Below, in pieces: positions 32,119 to 46,340 of a stretch of 64,000 bases of DNA. Source of the stretch: Diphasiastrum complanatum. Lineage: Eukaryota > Streptophyta > Lycopodiopsida > Lycopodiales > Lycopodiaceae. The stretch spans positions 46,151,820-46,215,819 of the forward strand of contig CM055102.1 in NCBI GenBank assembly GCA_029204225.1. Direction: 5' to 3'. A model generated the notes under the pieces. That model saw only the letters and a program-made list of their open reading frames with translations, was not told the origin of the DNA and did not search any database. The first letter of the stretch is position 1; the number at the start of each line of letters is the position of its first letter. The position numbers and the translations under genes are program-made.

Positions 32119-34069
32119 ATGGCACCTCTAGGAGGATATCTTCTAGAAGCAAATGAAAGACTAAATACTTCTAATTACTCAATTTGGAAGTTCAGAATGG
32201 AGTCTATTTTGATACTCCAGGATGTTACGGACATTGTGCTTGGTGTTGAGGAGGAGCCTCAAGCATAGGCTAAAATTCCTAAGTATAGGAAGAGAGCTAG
32301 AATGGCTCTACATTTCATTAAGATGAATGTATCTAATGAAATTTTGAGAGAGATAGGATCTTGCAGCACAACCAAAGATGCTTGGGATGCACTTAAGTCC
32401 ATCTATGAAGCAAAGAATACTTCTAGAATGCTCACTCTTAGGAATCAAATTTTCCAAAGTTCCCAAAGAAGTGGGGGGAGTGCATCAAACTATGTTCTGA
32501 GAGTTAAGGATTTACATAGAGAGCTTTCTTGTGTTGGTGTTACTATTAACCAAGATGAGCTGGTTCAAGTTATACTAAATGGCTTGAAAGATGACTATGA
32601 TAATCTTGTTCAGTCTTTTGCCATTAAGGAGGAGTTGCCTAATCATAAACTCTTCAAGGAATTCTTATTTCTGAAGAAGCTAGGCAAAGCTATAAACTTT
32701 CCAGGATGAACAAACTTGAGCATGGTGGAAGTGACAAAGCCCTCTTTGTCAAGGATAAGCATAAAGGAAGGAGTAAGAACCAGTTTTCTCAAGCATCCAA
32801 CAAAGACAAAGCCAAAGATCGAGACAGAGATGGTGAAGAGGATGATTCATCTCATCCTTCTACTTCAAAGACCAAGGAGAAAAAAGTGAAGTATTTCTTC
32901 TGTGGCATGAAGGGGCAATATGCCTCTTATTGCTTTAAGAAGAAAAACCAACTCAAGCAAGCAAATCTCTCCAAAGAGATTGAAGAAGATTTTTTTCCAA
33001 GTGATGGAGAAAGATCACTCATGGTGTCCAGTCTTTCTTCATCACCTTTCAAGAAAGATGGCGCTTGGTGCATTGATAGTGGAGCTTCTTCACATATGTG
33101 CTATTCAAAGGAGTCTTTTGAGTCTTTTGACTCAATTGTACCTTAGAAAGGACTTAAGAGATCTATTTACACTGCTAATGATCATGAATGCTCTATAGAA
33201 GGAATTGGCAACATTCCATTGAAACCTGCTTCTTCAAAAGTTCTTGTACTTTCTAATGTTCTTGTTATTCCAAAACTTACAAAGAACTTGATTAGTGTGG
33301 GAAATTTGCTTGATAGTGGTTGTGATGTAAAGTTCAACTCCAATACTTGCTTTATCAAGAAAAATGATGAGGTCCTAGCTGATGGATCAAGATAAGAGAT
33401 CTATTTACACTGCTAATGATCATGAATGCTCTATAGAAGGAATTGGCAACATTCCATTGAAACCTGCTTCTTCAAAAGTTCTTGTACTTTCTAATGTTCT
33501 TGTTATTCCAAAACTTACAAAGAACTTGATTAGTGTGGGAAATTTGCTTGATAGTGGTTGTGATGTAAAGTTCAACTCCAGTACTTGCTTTATCAAGAAA
33601 AATGATGAGGTCCTAGCTGATGGATCAAGATATGGTGGAATTTTCAAGTTGAATTCTTATGAGAATGCAAACCTTTGTAAAGTTGCTTTTTTATCTAAGG
33701 AGTAGTTGTGGCATAGAAGGTTGGTTCATCCTAACTTTAAGTCTATGTCTTCCATGGTCAAGAAAGTAAAGGCTATTGGCCTTCCAAAATCTCTTTCCAA
33801 AGATTTCAAGCCTTGTGAGGCTTGTGCTATTGCAAAATCACATAGAAAGCTATATCAAAAGTCGTTTATCACGACTACTCATCCTTTGGAGCTTATACAC
33901 TCGGATGTTCATTTTTCTTCTTCTAAAAGTACTAGTGGTGCAACATGTTTTGTCACCTTTATTGATGACTTTACTAGATATACTTGGTTGTATCTACTTT
34001 CTTCAAAAGCTATGGTATTTGGTCACTTCCTAATCTTCAAAGCTTATGTTGAGAAACAGTTTTCTTTAC
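32119..34069 (+). pseudogene. Ty1/copia (family A, copy 3) gag, protease and integrase start
   Basis: Gag starts MAPLGGYLLEANERLNTSNY (ATG 32119-32121), has one TAG at 32265, then reads open to 32707 (MALHFIKMNVSNEILREIGS). After a frameshift near 32660 come the basic linker, a dead zinc knuckle (FFCGMKGQYASYC: first Cys and the His lost), and the protease CIDSGASSHMC (about 33070-33102, active site intact). Next is the pre-integrase region, tandemly duplicated (33155-33630), then WHRRLVHPNFKSM, CEACAIAKSHR, LELIHSDVHFSSS and FIDDFTRYTWLYLLSS. Integrase breaks off at about 34069 and joins mid-LTR sequence, so RT and RNase H are gone. Confidence 0.92.
33155..33630 (+). repeat. 238-bp perfect-spacing tandem duplication in copia pol
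   Basis: Copy 1 is 33155-33392 and copy 2 is 33393-33630. Over the full unit I find one substitution (AACTCCAATACT against AACTCCAGTACT). 238 is not a multiple of three, so the duplication shifts frame and truncates pol. Near-identity implies a recent event. Confidence 0.96.
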
Positions 34070-34400
34070 ATCTAGAGGAGGAGAAAAAGGGGTCCAATGA
34101 GAATCAAGCATCCTCTACCTCTAGATCCTATTAGACGACATGCTAGTTTCATTTGTACTTATGTTTTCTGGAGTTAATGTGAGATACAACATTTTCAATC
34201 ATATTGGCATTCTCTCTCTCCCCGAGGCTTGATAGTTGGTTTCTCTCTCTACCCGATGGCAAGGCTTTTCAAACCCAAAAGTTGATACACCATCAAAGTA
34301 TGATTTTTTATGGTCTCATGGACTTATATCTAATGCGCTATATGGACTTACAAGAAAATGTGATTGGGATGATATTGATCTTTCATCTTCTAATCACATT
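34070..34400 (+). repeat. Copia LTR type 2 fragment, 3' side of copy 3
   Basis: Joins the integrase remnant to mid-LTR: GAGGAGAAAAAGGGGTCCAAT and GATCCTATTAGA match 27010-27070, and the paired TCTCCCCGAGG and CTCTCTACCCGATGG motif lies at 34212-34260. Homology fades after about 34300. Confidence 0.75.
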
Positions 34401-36395
<1,995 letters not shown>

Positions 36396-36399
36396 CCAG

Positions 36400-36411
36400 G
36401 ATCTGATATTA
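36400..36411 (-). other. Degenerate copia primer-binding site
   Basis: Minus strand TAATATCAGATC, three changes from TGGTATCAGAGC. It sits one base after an LTR ending TTTACA, exactly as at 8746-8757. Confidence 0.7.
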
Positions 36412-36412
36412 A

Positions 36413-36840
36413 TGTAAAAACCACTAGAGAAAACCTCTAAGACGAGGATAAGAAAACATGAGAGAGACTGTGGAGCAAAACTGCCCAACCAATCCTAGAT
36501 CCCTTCTGGAGAATTCTCCTAGATCTAGCCCCCAAGCATGCCATGTGATAGCAAGAGAAGAAGAGCTCAATAGGTAACCTAGACCAAAGTCATCGACGGG
36601 ACAATATCTACCTCAATATATAGAGAGTAGGATCCTATGCATGACCACATGCAATTCCCATGCTAGTCAACTATAAATAGATCACAGCTCTTCATGCATA
36701 CCTCCTGCCTATATCAGTCACACATACATGCACTACTCCATATGTCTCAATTAGAGTGTCTGTCCTCTCAAGGTCATTAGTCACCAATAGACCTCGATGT
36801 GGAATAAAATCTAGGTGTGACTAATAATCTCGAATATTGG
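36413..36840 (-). repeat. Copia LTR type 1, longer copy
   Basis: Same LTR end as 8759-8935 and continues about 250 bp further. On the minus strand it includes CTATTTATAG and CTATATATTG TATA-like words and the GAGCTCTTCTTCTCTTGCTA block. It meets a copia pol fragment at about 36840. Confidence 0.75.
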
Positions 36841-37320
36841 AGGGCCGGCCTACCATATTAGGACTATTCCATGTCCTTAGCTGAGTATGGCCATAACAAA
36901 AACTGAGGAAACTCCTCCTGAAATCTCGACTCCAACAAGTCTTGATGGTCTTCAATAGGCATGATAGGTGATAGATCTTGAGGTGAATTGATTTCGGCCC
37001 CTTCATATGATGGATGTTGATCTTCATGGAATATAACATCTCTACTTTCAATCACTTGAGAAGTAGAGAGCACAAAGACTCTATAAGCCTTTTTGGTGGA
37101 TGAATATCCAACATGATCCCATTGCAAGAGCATGGATCATCCTTCTTCCTTGTTTCCAAGGTAATATGTGCAAAGCAAATAGTGCCAAATACTCTAAGGT
37201 GATCAACCTTAGGCTTCTTTTTGAATAAGACCCCATACGGTGTCCTTCCTCCAAGAGCAAGATGTGGGAGCCCTAAGAGCAAGAAAAGTACAAGACAATC
37301 AAGATAGCATATCAATAGAA
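36841..37320 (-). pseudogene. Ty1/copia integrase end and linker fragment
   Basis: Minus strand: GGRTPYGVLFKKKPKVDHLRV then FGTICFAHI (37255-37165), the conserved end of the copia integrase. In a second frame this continues DHVGYSSTKKAYRVFVLSTS and VIESRDVIFHEDQHPSYEG (37120-36990), the GYS...YRV and RDVIFHE motifs that precede the RT. It ends with LWPYSAKDME near 36865. One frameshift near 37130. Confidence 0.87.
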
Positions 37321-37329
37321 AGCTAGAAA

Positions 37330-37760
37330 CAATGAGATCACAATGGAATCACATTAGCAATAAAAGGAAGAGTACAATCAATGGAAATGGAGCATTGATT
37401 CATGTGGATAGGGCACATGAGACCTAGAAATGGAGGCTCAAATTCACAAGGAGGAAGCAAGAAGCTCTCACTTGCCAAATGAGCCAAAAGATTCACAAAA
37501 TGATGTCTCTTGTATAGTTATAGACAATGCTCTTTTTAAACTTAACTATCTTGAGAGATAGTTAGCCCTTGTTAAGTATTATTCAAACTACATTGGGCCC
37601 TTGTTGGCCTATTGTCCTTATTAATTACTTTGGAGGATCTAAAGAGGGAACCACCTTGTTCTTAAGGCTAATAGCTCCTTTTGGGCCTACAAAGCTTACA
37701 ATGGTTATTATATTGCCTTGAAAAGCACTGATGTACTAAAAGTACATGACACTCCCCCTT
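37330..37760 (-). repeat. Copia LTR start with polypurine tract
   Basis: On the minus strand, polypurine AAGGGGGAG (37760-37752) is followed by TGTCATGTACTTTTAGTACA, an LTR start carrying the inverted repeat TGTACT-TTT-AGTACA. The LTR runs down to about 37330 and then abuts integrase coding sequence, which is not the natural order, so a deletion or rearrangement lies between. A second copy of this LTR edge is at 16455-16490. Confidence 0.65.
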
Positions 37761-38235
37761 GTTGGATTATTCTTTTTCTTACCAATCATCTAATTAGTTT
37801 TAATCTTCATCCATTGTTTATCCAGATCTGCGAATTTTTTCGTGTGTTTATACAATCTGCAGAATTACAAGTGTTTTTACACAGTTTGTAGAATTACACG
37901 GAGTTTATGGCAATGTCACATTTTTTGCCTGACAGAAATCTCGTGAAAAATTGTAGTGTAAGTAGGCGTACCTTCAGATGGTATAGATTTCATTTTCTTC
38001 TACCTTGAGCAATCAATGTACTGGTACTAGCGTCAAGAAGATATCAAGGAGCTATCGTGTCAAAAAACAGTCTCATACGCATCTATGCATAACTAACCAG
38101 ATTGAAGGATTGTACCTGGACATCATTCAAATATCGACTATTATGATTCCCTCCAACAACAAACATTTTATCTTCGACAATTGATACAAAAAAGACTAGA
38201 AAAAATCTCAAAAGTTATGTGGTTCCGGTCAAGAT
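37761..38235. other. No gene recognised
   Basis: AT-rich. The end (38170-38230) resembles T-rich tract sequence in reverse orientation (AGACTAGAAAAAATCTCAAAAG). Confidence 0.4.
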
Positions 38236-38239
38236 GATG

Positions 38240-38405
38240 AAATAAACCTTCGGTCGAGATCTGATGCAAGGTCTTCGGTCGAGATCTAACCGAACTCTCT
38301 GGTCGAGATCTGACAGAAGTCGTCGATCGAGATTTGACAGAAGTCGTCGGTTGAGATCTTAGAGAAGGCGTCGGTCGAGATCTGGTTGAGATTTGACGTT
38401 GGTTA
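38240..38405 (-). repeat. CTCGACCGAAG short-period array, copy 2 (reverse)
   Basis: Six CGGTCGAGATCTGA-like units about 25-30 bp apart, reverse complement of the array at 29064-29280. The intervening bases differ, so only the core is shared. Confidence 0.8.
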
Positions 38406-38929
38406 TTCGGTCAACATATGATGAGTTTAGAAACCTAATGCAATTCTCAACCTCGGTCGAGAGCGTACTAGACGAATGATGTGAAGACGATGGGTGAACT
38501 GTGTGTAGAGGAGGAGCTATTGGCATTGGCATCTTTGATTGTCACTTGGAAAAGCATAGATCCTCATTCGCTTACGTAAAACCAAGTGCTTGTTGTTGCC
38601 GGTCTTTATCACAATAAACTGTTTTCTGCTATTTGCCGCAATTTAACAAGAACGTCTTATTGCTGCAAGTGGTTAATACTCTCAAAATTTGGAGAGCTCC
38701 CAGCGGCTTCACAACTTGTATGCTCGAGTGCTTCCCATGTGTCTCTTTGTTTTATCACTTGTATCTGCCATTGACGGTTTCATCTTTGGTTGCTTGGCAG
38801 ATTCTAACTTCTGGGAGGTCTGTATCCTCCATTTTCTTCTAGGTGTTTCCATGATTCTTCTCTCAGTTGAAGTTCCAGTCTCAAGAAAAACCTTCGTTCT
38901 ACAGGTTGCATAAACTTCGATTATCAGTC
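38406..38929. other. No gene supported
   Basis: Several overlapping frames of 60-75 codons on both strands (38586-38933) have no recognisable domain and no agreement between frames. They are not called. Confidence 0.4.
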
Positions 38930-39893
38930 TCAAGGGGATGGACTCATCATCAAAAAATTGGTGGTAGGAACAGATTTGGGAGGATGGCTTGGTAATGGTA
39001 AGGAAACATGATGAAGGCTTGGTGACAGGGTGAAGGAACTGGTAGTTCTACAGTTGTAGCCTTCGACCCTTGCAATGTCGAGCTTTGACCACCACTTGCT
39101 AGGTGAGGAGCTCGCTTTATTTGCAGGTTCACGATTGTCTTCATCTTTCTTTTTTTGTAGCTCTTTCTTTTGATCCATTACTTTTGGATCTCTTTGGGCT
39201 TTATAAGAGGGGATTCAACTATCATTGCTCCAGAGAGTTTCTTTTGATCAAGATCGATTTGACTCATCTGTTGCTTAAGTTTCGTCCTTTCCTCCTCAGC
39301 TTTTTGATATTTTCTCTTTATTTCTTCTAGTTGCTTCGTCTGCTTCTTAGATCTTCTTTTGGCTAATTAACCATTGTAGGTGGTAGTTAGCCTCCGCAAG
39401 ACACATTCAATGATCTTTTAGCCACTTCGGTAAGACTATTAAAAACTAAAAAAATTTCGGATGAACAGTGAACTGATAAGCAAACAGATGGAAGGAAGGG
39501 TGGTAGTGGTGGTGACAACAGTAGATGGTGTGGGCGATAGGCATGAGAATGGATGCAGATGTTGTGACAAGAGGGCTAGTTGAAGAAGGAGTTAGATTTC
39601 CCAATACTTGTGCTTTCCGTTCTGAAGGATCTTCATCGTGACTGGGGTACTTCTTCTAATTGAGTCTCTTTGGATTGTTCATCTGTCTTTTTAGCCTTGT
39701 CATTGTCATATTTGGGTTTGTGACCTTGGCTGTCGATCTTGCTGATGTTGTTGTTGGCAGCGTAACTGCTTCCGTAGATCCAAGCAGATCCACTCTCTCC
39801 CCCCCACACAAAATCTGTTGGTGAGGATGTTGTTGCTGGTAGGTTCATGCTCAAGATTGGATCAGCGTGTGGAACATGTAGTTGAAAACACAT
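38930..39893 (-). pseudogene. Decayed charged coiled-coil ORF of an unclassified repeat
   Basis: Minus strand. At 39893-39633 an open frame of 86 codons includes SSYAANNNISKIDSQGHKP and ends KKTDEQSKETQLEEVPQSR. At 39349-39181 lies a strong heptad-type coiled coil (QTKQLEEIKRKYQKAEEE, LKQQMSQIDLDQKKLS), stopping at 39180-39178. In another frame it continues MDQKKELQKKKDEDNREPAN and SSSPSKWWSKLD. The pieces look like one gag-like or structural protein broken by frameshifts. A second copy of 39480-39690 sits at 31497-31690, so it belongs to a repeat. Function unknown. Confidence 0.4.
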
Positions 39894-41686
39894 TGAACGT
39901 GACTGGACTAAAGATGGAACAAAATTTAACTAAATTTGTTTCAGTCTTGATGTAATTGACTCGAAGATGAATATGACGATGAGATATCGGGAGATGTTTC
40001 CCCATAAACATCAAACGCATTCTCAAAGATTTGCAAGAACCACTCAAATTGACTATAAATCTCTCATGCATGTCAGAATCACACTGAGAATCAACAAGGC
40101 AATCAATCCATGCAGCACAGTACCACAAATTAGGAAAAAGACTAGCATGCAATCAGAACAATTACGAATTTTGCAAATTTTGCTCACAAAAAAAAAACTG
40201 CCAAAATTTCAAACGGCCATAACTTTGGCTACAGTACACCAAATTAGGTGATGTAAAGCATAATACAAAGGGAGACCAAGTGACCAAGATGCTTTCCACA
40301 TCAGTCTGTCACCCTAGGCTTCACACATGTGAGAACAAAGCATCAAAAAATCTATAGTGGGGCGCATTTCTACAAGGCCTCTTGTTGTAAAAATGTGCAA
40401 ACACCCATCCTAGCCCAAAAGTGATGTTACCAACAGTCTTCAATGGTCCACTAGACTTCCATGAAACATTCATATTCATCCTAAGAAGCAGTGTAGGCTG
40501 AGAACGAAGATTTCTTGGTTTGTAAAAGTCAAAATAGCTTCAAACTTGATGGAGATGGTGCATAAGCCACCAGCCATCAATTCACAGGTCTGATAGCTTG
40601 TTGGGAAGGTAAAAAAGAATGCTAATCATGCTATAAAAAAATCTAGAATGATTCCCTTATGGATCTAGAGAGATCCATCTCCCAAAACTCACCAGAAATG
40701 GTCATTTTTTGCACTTTTTTGACTTCCTACAAACTCAATTGCCGACATTCCCTGCTCTAACTTCAAGGAAAGCTTCAAAAAACTTTGATTCACCTCTTTA
40801 AAAGCTTTACATGGTGTTTTATAGCCACCTACTATCCAACTTTATGAAAAAACAAACAAAAATCATGATTTTTAGCTCTTTTTCGGTTTTTTCTTCACTA
40901 TAAAGTGGAAATTCATGACATGCAACTCTTTCTCTAGGACATGCAAACCAATTTACATGAGAGTCTATGGATCTCACAAACATTCTCACACGGTAAGCTA
41001 TTTTACTTGTGGAGAGTTTAGTTAATCTAGTAGATGCTATTCTACTACAGTTTATGATCTATAGATGCTTGAGTACAGTTCTTTTGATTAGATCTTATGT
41101 TATCATAATTTACTGGAAAAATCTATTAAGATGAATGATTGCTATTTTCTTGCATTTGATGCTAGAAACAGAGGCATTTAACTCAAGAGATTATCTAGGA
41201 TACTCAAAGTTGAGTTTTTATCATTTTATATCTTAATGATTCTCCTAGAGATTCTAGTTGAATGAATTATTATATTTTAGAATTCTGGATTCTAAGGATA
41301 TGTGTACTTGGAAGTTTTTTGAATTGTCTACCAAAGTTTGTGGATAATTTCAAACTATAATTATTATTTTTTCTTTAACTTTAATCTCATAAGTTAGGTA
41401 ATATTTCGCTCAGTGTTTCATGTAAGTGTTTTACATGAAGGTCATGTTACTAACTTGAGATGAGTGTAACCCAGTTGAGAAAATTAATCACTTAGTTTAC
41501 TTTTCAAACCAGAGTTTGTACTCCAGTGCAGAGATTAACGATTAAAAAATAGGTTTATCTCTGAGTACTTGTTTGATAAGAAAGTCAGATTAAGGATAAT
41601 GATTTTCAAGGTTATTGAAGAAAGTTAAAGGATCTGTTCTAGTGATTCTTTTATGTTTGAGGACAAAACCAGATTAAGGGGGAAAA
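39894..41686. other. No gene recognised
   Basis: AT-rich with stops in all frames. 41640-41686 (GAGGACAAAACCAGATTAAGGGGG) looks like a gypsy pre-LTR region with its polypurine tract. Confidence 0.45.
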
Positions 41687-42180
41687 ATGGTATGTCCATG
41701 ACCAGTACATAGAATTTAGTATACTCCTAATCTTGGATACACAATACTCTAATGAAACAAGATGTTAGTTATGCCACATCATACTAGACGTGACCCGAAA
41801 GTAACTAATATCCTTGTGAGGTCTAGAACACACTAAATGGAGTTAGCACAATGTTTGGGACAGTGTATGCATGTGTAGAGTTATCAATAGCAATTCTATG
41901 AATAGAGGATCCATGTATAGAAACTCTATTCTAGATGAATCTATGTATAGGGGAGTTGGGACCTTGCATGTCTATGTGCATAGGTGGTTCTAGGCTCTAT
42001 ATAAAGAGGCCAAACTTGCCCTACTACATCATATTTGTGGTTGATTCATTGCCAGACTCTCACTCTACTTTCATGCTTCCTTTTCCTTGGCTTGGGGGTG
42101 AAGCTTCTAGAGTTTGATTGCTTGCTTCTACTTGGTTGGGTGATTTCTCCATAGTGTCCATAGTGTGTTTTCCATTGTAT
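41687..42180 (+). repeat. Gypsy-type LTR (single)
   Basis: Begins after polypurine AAGGGGGAAAAA with TGGTATGTCC and contains a clear TATA box, CTCTATATAAAGAGG (41995-42009), followed by a short leader. The end is not defined; copia leader homology in the other orientation begins near 42190. No coding region is attached. Confidence 0.5.
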
Positions 42181-42189
42181 TTGTCTTGT

Positions 42190-42540
42190 AAGCAGGATCT
42201 TGAGGAGCTTTCCCTTATAATGGAATCCATGGAAGCCATCTTCTCTTGAGAAATTGAATTGTAATGTATCCAAAAACAAACAAAAGTGTTGTTTTTCTCT
42301 CAAAGAAGGATCCAATAATGGTGTCCAACCAACTAACTTGAAACCTTGCAACCAAAATGTGAAACCTATCTCACTAGCTATGTCGATCTCTCTCAATCTA
42401 GATCAAGCCTCTATCCAAAGACGAAGCACAACAAAATTTTGAGCCAACTTCTTCCAAGCATGTTTAAAGCACTCAAAGACTCCACAAAAGACTCAAATAC
42501 ACTTGATTTGTGTCGTAGCATACCAAACCATAATATCAGT
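42190..42540 (-). repeat. Copia A leader fragment
   Basis: On the minus strand it matches the gag leader at 27870-28060: GGATCCTTCTTTGAGAGAAA, CAACACTTTTGTT and CTTCCATGGATTCC occur in the same order. Confidence 0.65.
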
Positions 42541-43784
42541 AAAAGTGCAACATAAATGGTTGTCGATCCCACATGGGAAGCATCATAAAGAGGTATTCTC
42601 TCATTATTGGTGAGATAAAGGATTTAGCAATGAAGTCCAGTGGAATAGAAAGAAAACGCCCATAAGATCTAAAACGTCGTATCTTGTGAGTTTCAAATGG
42701 TTTGTTTCCACGTAGAGAGAGACTCACGTGAAACGCTACCTCTGTCATCTGAAAATAAGCATGCTGTTCTGGAGAGACGAAGTTGTGGTGTTGTGGTAAT
42801 GTGATGCCAACTACATCACCAGTTCTTTAAAAAGTTACCCTTCAATAGCTTTAAGACAAGCTTCAAACTTCATTAGGAGCATTAGGAATGTTGACTGGTC
42901 AGAGGTGGTCGATATTTCGTTACATGACGATAGTTCGTCGGCTCTAGAAAGAAGCATGCAGCCTTCGATAGGTCATTCCTATCCCACTGTCAGATAGTGA
43001 TGAGTTTAGAGAGAGATCACAATCTGGTTTGGAAATCCAGCATCTAATGAGAGGCGATAAAGTACACACGCACTATATCCATTCAGAACTTCGTTAGTTC
43101 GTGACTGAATAAATGTGCTTTTCATCAGAGTTGAATAACCAGTAGAAAAAGAAACAGCAGGGTCGAATAAGATATAGTTGTTAGTCACGAACAGCTCCTT
43201 CAAAAGCCCGATAGCAAACCTTTGAATATTCGGATCTTCAAGAAAGATAGTTGAGCATGACAACAGACTGTAAAGATTTCATCATTCGATTAATTCTGCC
43301 CCTGAGAATAAGTCGCTTCAAATACGTGATAAGGAAAAAGAAACGACTGCATCATCTTTGTAGTTAACGCCCTTCATAAACATGATTGCCATTTGATAGC
43401 TATCGCTCCCTTCAACAGCACCATAGCAAGCTTCATTCATCGCTTTGATAGAAAAAAGGAGATCGATAAGGAAGAACAGTCCGATAGAGAGAGAGAAGAA
43501 TCGATTGTTTGACTGAAGGAGATGATTGTACGTTGTGTGTGCATAAGGTAGAACTGCCGTTGAGGAGCATCAACATTAGCACTCCTTTCAATAGCAGAGT
43601 ATTCCGATCGTTCAAACAGTAGCAACCTAGAAATCCGATATGTCGTTCGTATCCCTTGAACAAGAAGAACCGCCCACTCTCCGATTGCGAGAAGAATATA
43701 AAGCGCGGCAGCAGGCCTGAAGATCTGCTTGATAGGCTTTCGGAAATCAACTGCTCTGAATGCGTGGAGATGCGCTGGCTGCGT

Positions 43785-43838
<54 letters not shown>

Positions 43839-44880
43839 GGAATCCTATTCGATGAGAGAGAAAGAACACGCTGGACTGTCATTGAAGGCTCGAAGAAGAA
43901 GAGAGTATGATCTGAGTCGATAATGGTTTGAAGAGATTCGATTGCTGGCTCAAATATCATGATGCTCGAATGTCAGACAAAAAGGGCGTGCGTGTGATAT
44001 ATGTGGCCGAGGGAGAGAGAATGGAACGCAAACATGAGCTTTGCTGCTTTGATGGCAGGCCCGAAGGGAAGGGTGGTCGACTGTTTGTCGTACGAGCATT
44101 GAGAGGCATGAGGAGCGAGCGGTTAGGGCTCGAAAGATGAGTTGGCCTCGAATCTGGATGATAGTTGAACATGGAGGATGGTCGAATATAGACCTTGATG
44201 TAAGGTATGCCTGCACTCTCAGTTCAAGGAGTGCCCATAGCAAACAACATATAAGCAATGCCTTGACCTTAGGCCTGGCCTTAAATATAGCTAATGAATA
44301 AGTTGTATAGCCCACCACATTTAGAGCTCGAATATTTCAAGGCTGAGCACCAAGATAAAAGGGCTTTAAAATGAATAAGGTTCAAAGGGTGCCCTAATAT
44401 CAATAAATATTTTCACACTTAGACTAAAACGTCTCTAAGGCCTCTTTCACAAAATGAATAGCCTCCACTCATGACGATAGATGGACCATGCGCAACATTA
44501 GGCTTAGAACCACTTACAACTGAGAATGCCCAATAAACATATCATTTAAGCTTCAAGAATAAAGTCATCACCAAATATAGGCAAGCCAAAAAGTGCTCCG
44601 AAAATACATACAGGCCTTCGGCAATTAAAATACTCACAGCCAATGCCATATATGTAATATATTGATCTTAGAACTGGACCTTAAATAGGCCTTGCCAACA
44701 TAAACCAGCAACTCAACACAGTACCATGGTACTGCTATCAGAACCCAAGGAACAAAAAGACACAAGGCAAGAAGGAGAGCTCCAACAACTCATCGTATGT
44801 GGAGGAGCAAGAATCCTCAAAGATGGGTGAAATTCGAACCAACCGAAATCCATCCACTTATCTATGTACTGATGTATGTG
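42541..44880. other. No gene recognised; contains (AG)24
   Basis: Unassigned DNA with an (AG)24 microsatellite at 43789-43836. Frames crossing it (43433-43960 minus, 43656-43923 plus) are low-complexity artefacts. The region 44740-44880 leads into copia B gag or protease sequence. Confidence 0.5.
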
Positions 44881-46081
44881 CTACATCATAGGCCGATGTG
44901 CAAGAAGTAGTTTTTGATTCAAGAACTGCGTCACATTTTGTGACAACGGGACAGATGATAGCTGACTTTCGTCAGACAAATTTCTCCAGATACATCATTC
45001 TAGGAGATGGATCGCGACATGAAGTAAGCCGAACAAGTGTGGCTGAACACGAACAGCAGAGACAGAAGACTAGATGATGTCCTGTACGTGCCTATGCTTC
45101 CAAAAGATCTACTATTTGTAGCAAAGATAGCAGATGCAGGCATGTGTGTGACATTCACAAATGACTCGTGTAATGTAGTAGAAGCCAGCACCAGTACCCT
45201 CATTACACAAGGCAAGTGCAAAGGCAACCTGTATCACCTGAAGGTACGACTTCCTACAAAGCAAGCTCATCAGATCCATGAGCCTATGGACATTCTATGG
45301 CATAGCAGACTATGTCATATGAACACGATGGCGTTGTATAAAGCTAGCCAACATAGCATATTCATAGGTGTTAGCATCAAAGATGCAACGAGTCTGACAT
45401 CCTGTGATGCGTGCAACAAAGGGAAGATGTCACGTACACCCTTTACAAAGGACTCCTTCAAGACGACATAACTCCTGGAGTTGATACTCTCGGAATTTGT
45501 GGACCCTTTGATGTGGTTTTTGTGGGAGATTCAAGATACTATATCACCTTCAATGATGATTTCAGTAAGTTTTAGTTGTCTACTTCATCCACAACAAGTT
45601 AGAGGCACTTGATAAATTTACAAAGAGAACAGGTTCGGCAAATTTGGCACTCCTCACACTACTCCACATGAGGTCATTGATGATTTTCAGATGGCAGGTT
45701 GCAAGGGAGTAAGCACTCCAATGGTTCCTGGCACAGTGCAAACGAATGAAAACTCTTGTGAAGCAAAGTACGTTGCCATAGCTCAAAAAATTCCTAGATG
45801 GACTGGGAGAAAAGACTGACGAGTCGCTGATGTTGTACATGGACAACACCTCTGCTATACATTTGACGAAGGACCTTGTCTTTCATTCTAGAATGAAACA
45901 CATTGCCATCAAGTATCACTTGATCAGGGATCTGGTTAAAAGAAACGAGCTGAAGACCGTGTTCATTTCAACGAAGCAGATGGTAGCCGATATCTTCACA
46001 AAGCCTTTAGACAAGGCAATGTTTGAAAGACAAAGGGCAAGCTTGGAAATAAAAAAACTTCCTGCTTTGAGAGGGAGCTGA
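44881..46081 (+). pseudogene. Ty1/copia (family B, copy 2) protease, integrase start and RNase H end
   Basis: Starts with a dead protease, EVVFDSRTASHFVTT (about 44905-44950), where the active-site DSG has become DSR. Then come LDDVLYVPMLPKDLLFVAKI, ILWHSRLCHMNTMALYKASQ and CDACNKGKMSRTPFTKDSF (45037-45471). After about 45490 the integrase core is damaged, and everything to the RNase H end is deleted. Coding resumes at 45830 with LYMDNTSAIHLTKDLVFHSR and KQMVADIFTKPLDKAMFERQ, ending PALRGS and the TGA at 46079-46081 that overlaps the LTR start. Confidence 0.92.
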
Positions 46082-46340
46082 AGAAACATATAGTTTCTAA
46101 GTGTCAAAGCTTTTGTATTGTTCCTTGCATTTTTTGGACTGTTGTATTTTTTAATTAAATTTTGCACAGTCTGCATATTTGAACTGTGTTTCGCACAATT
46201 CGCATTTTTTGCACTTTCTCGAAAACCCAACATTAAGCAACAAATGTTGTAAGTCATATTTTGGCTTAGTGTTGGGTTTTTCGGAAAAGTGCAAAAAGTG
46301 TGAAAAGGCCAAAGGTCGGCGGAAAATGTTCTAAGTGATG
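46079..46340 (+). repeat. Copia B LTR start fragment
   Basis: Starts TGAAGAAAC directly after the polypurine tract and parallels 1717-1870 (GCACAGTCTGCATATTTGAA, CGCATTTTT). It is truncated at about 46340 by another LTR. Confidence 0.8.

Noticed and set aside
38586-38933. Overlapping 60-75 codon ORFs on both strands with hydrophobic stretches
   Set aside because: Mutually exclusive frames with similar lengths and no conserved motif; most likely chance.
43433-43960. 175-codon minus-strand ORF and its plus-strand counterparts
   Set aside because: They run through the (AG)24 repeat with low-complexity flanks; no recognisable protein on either strand.
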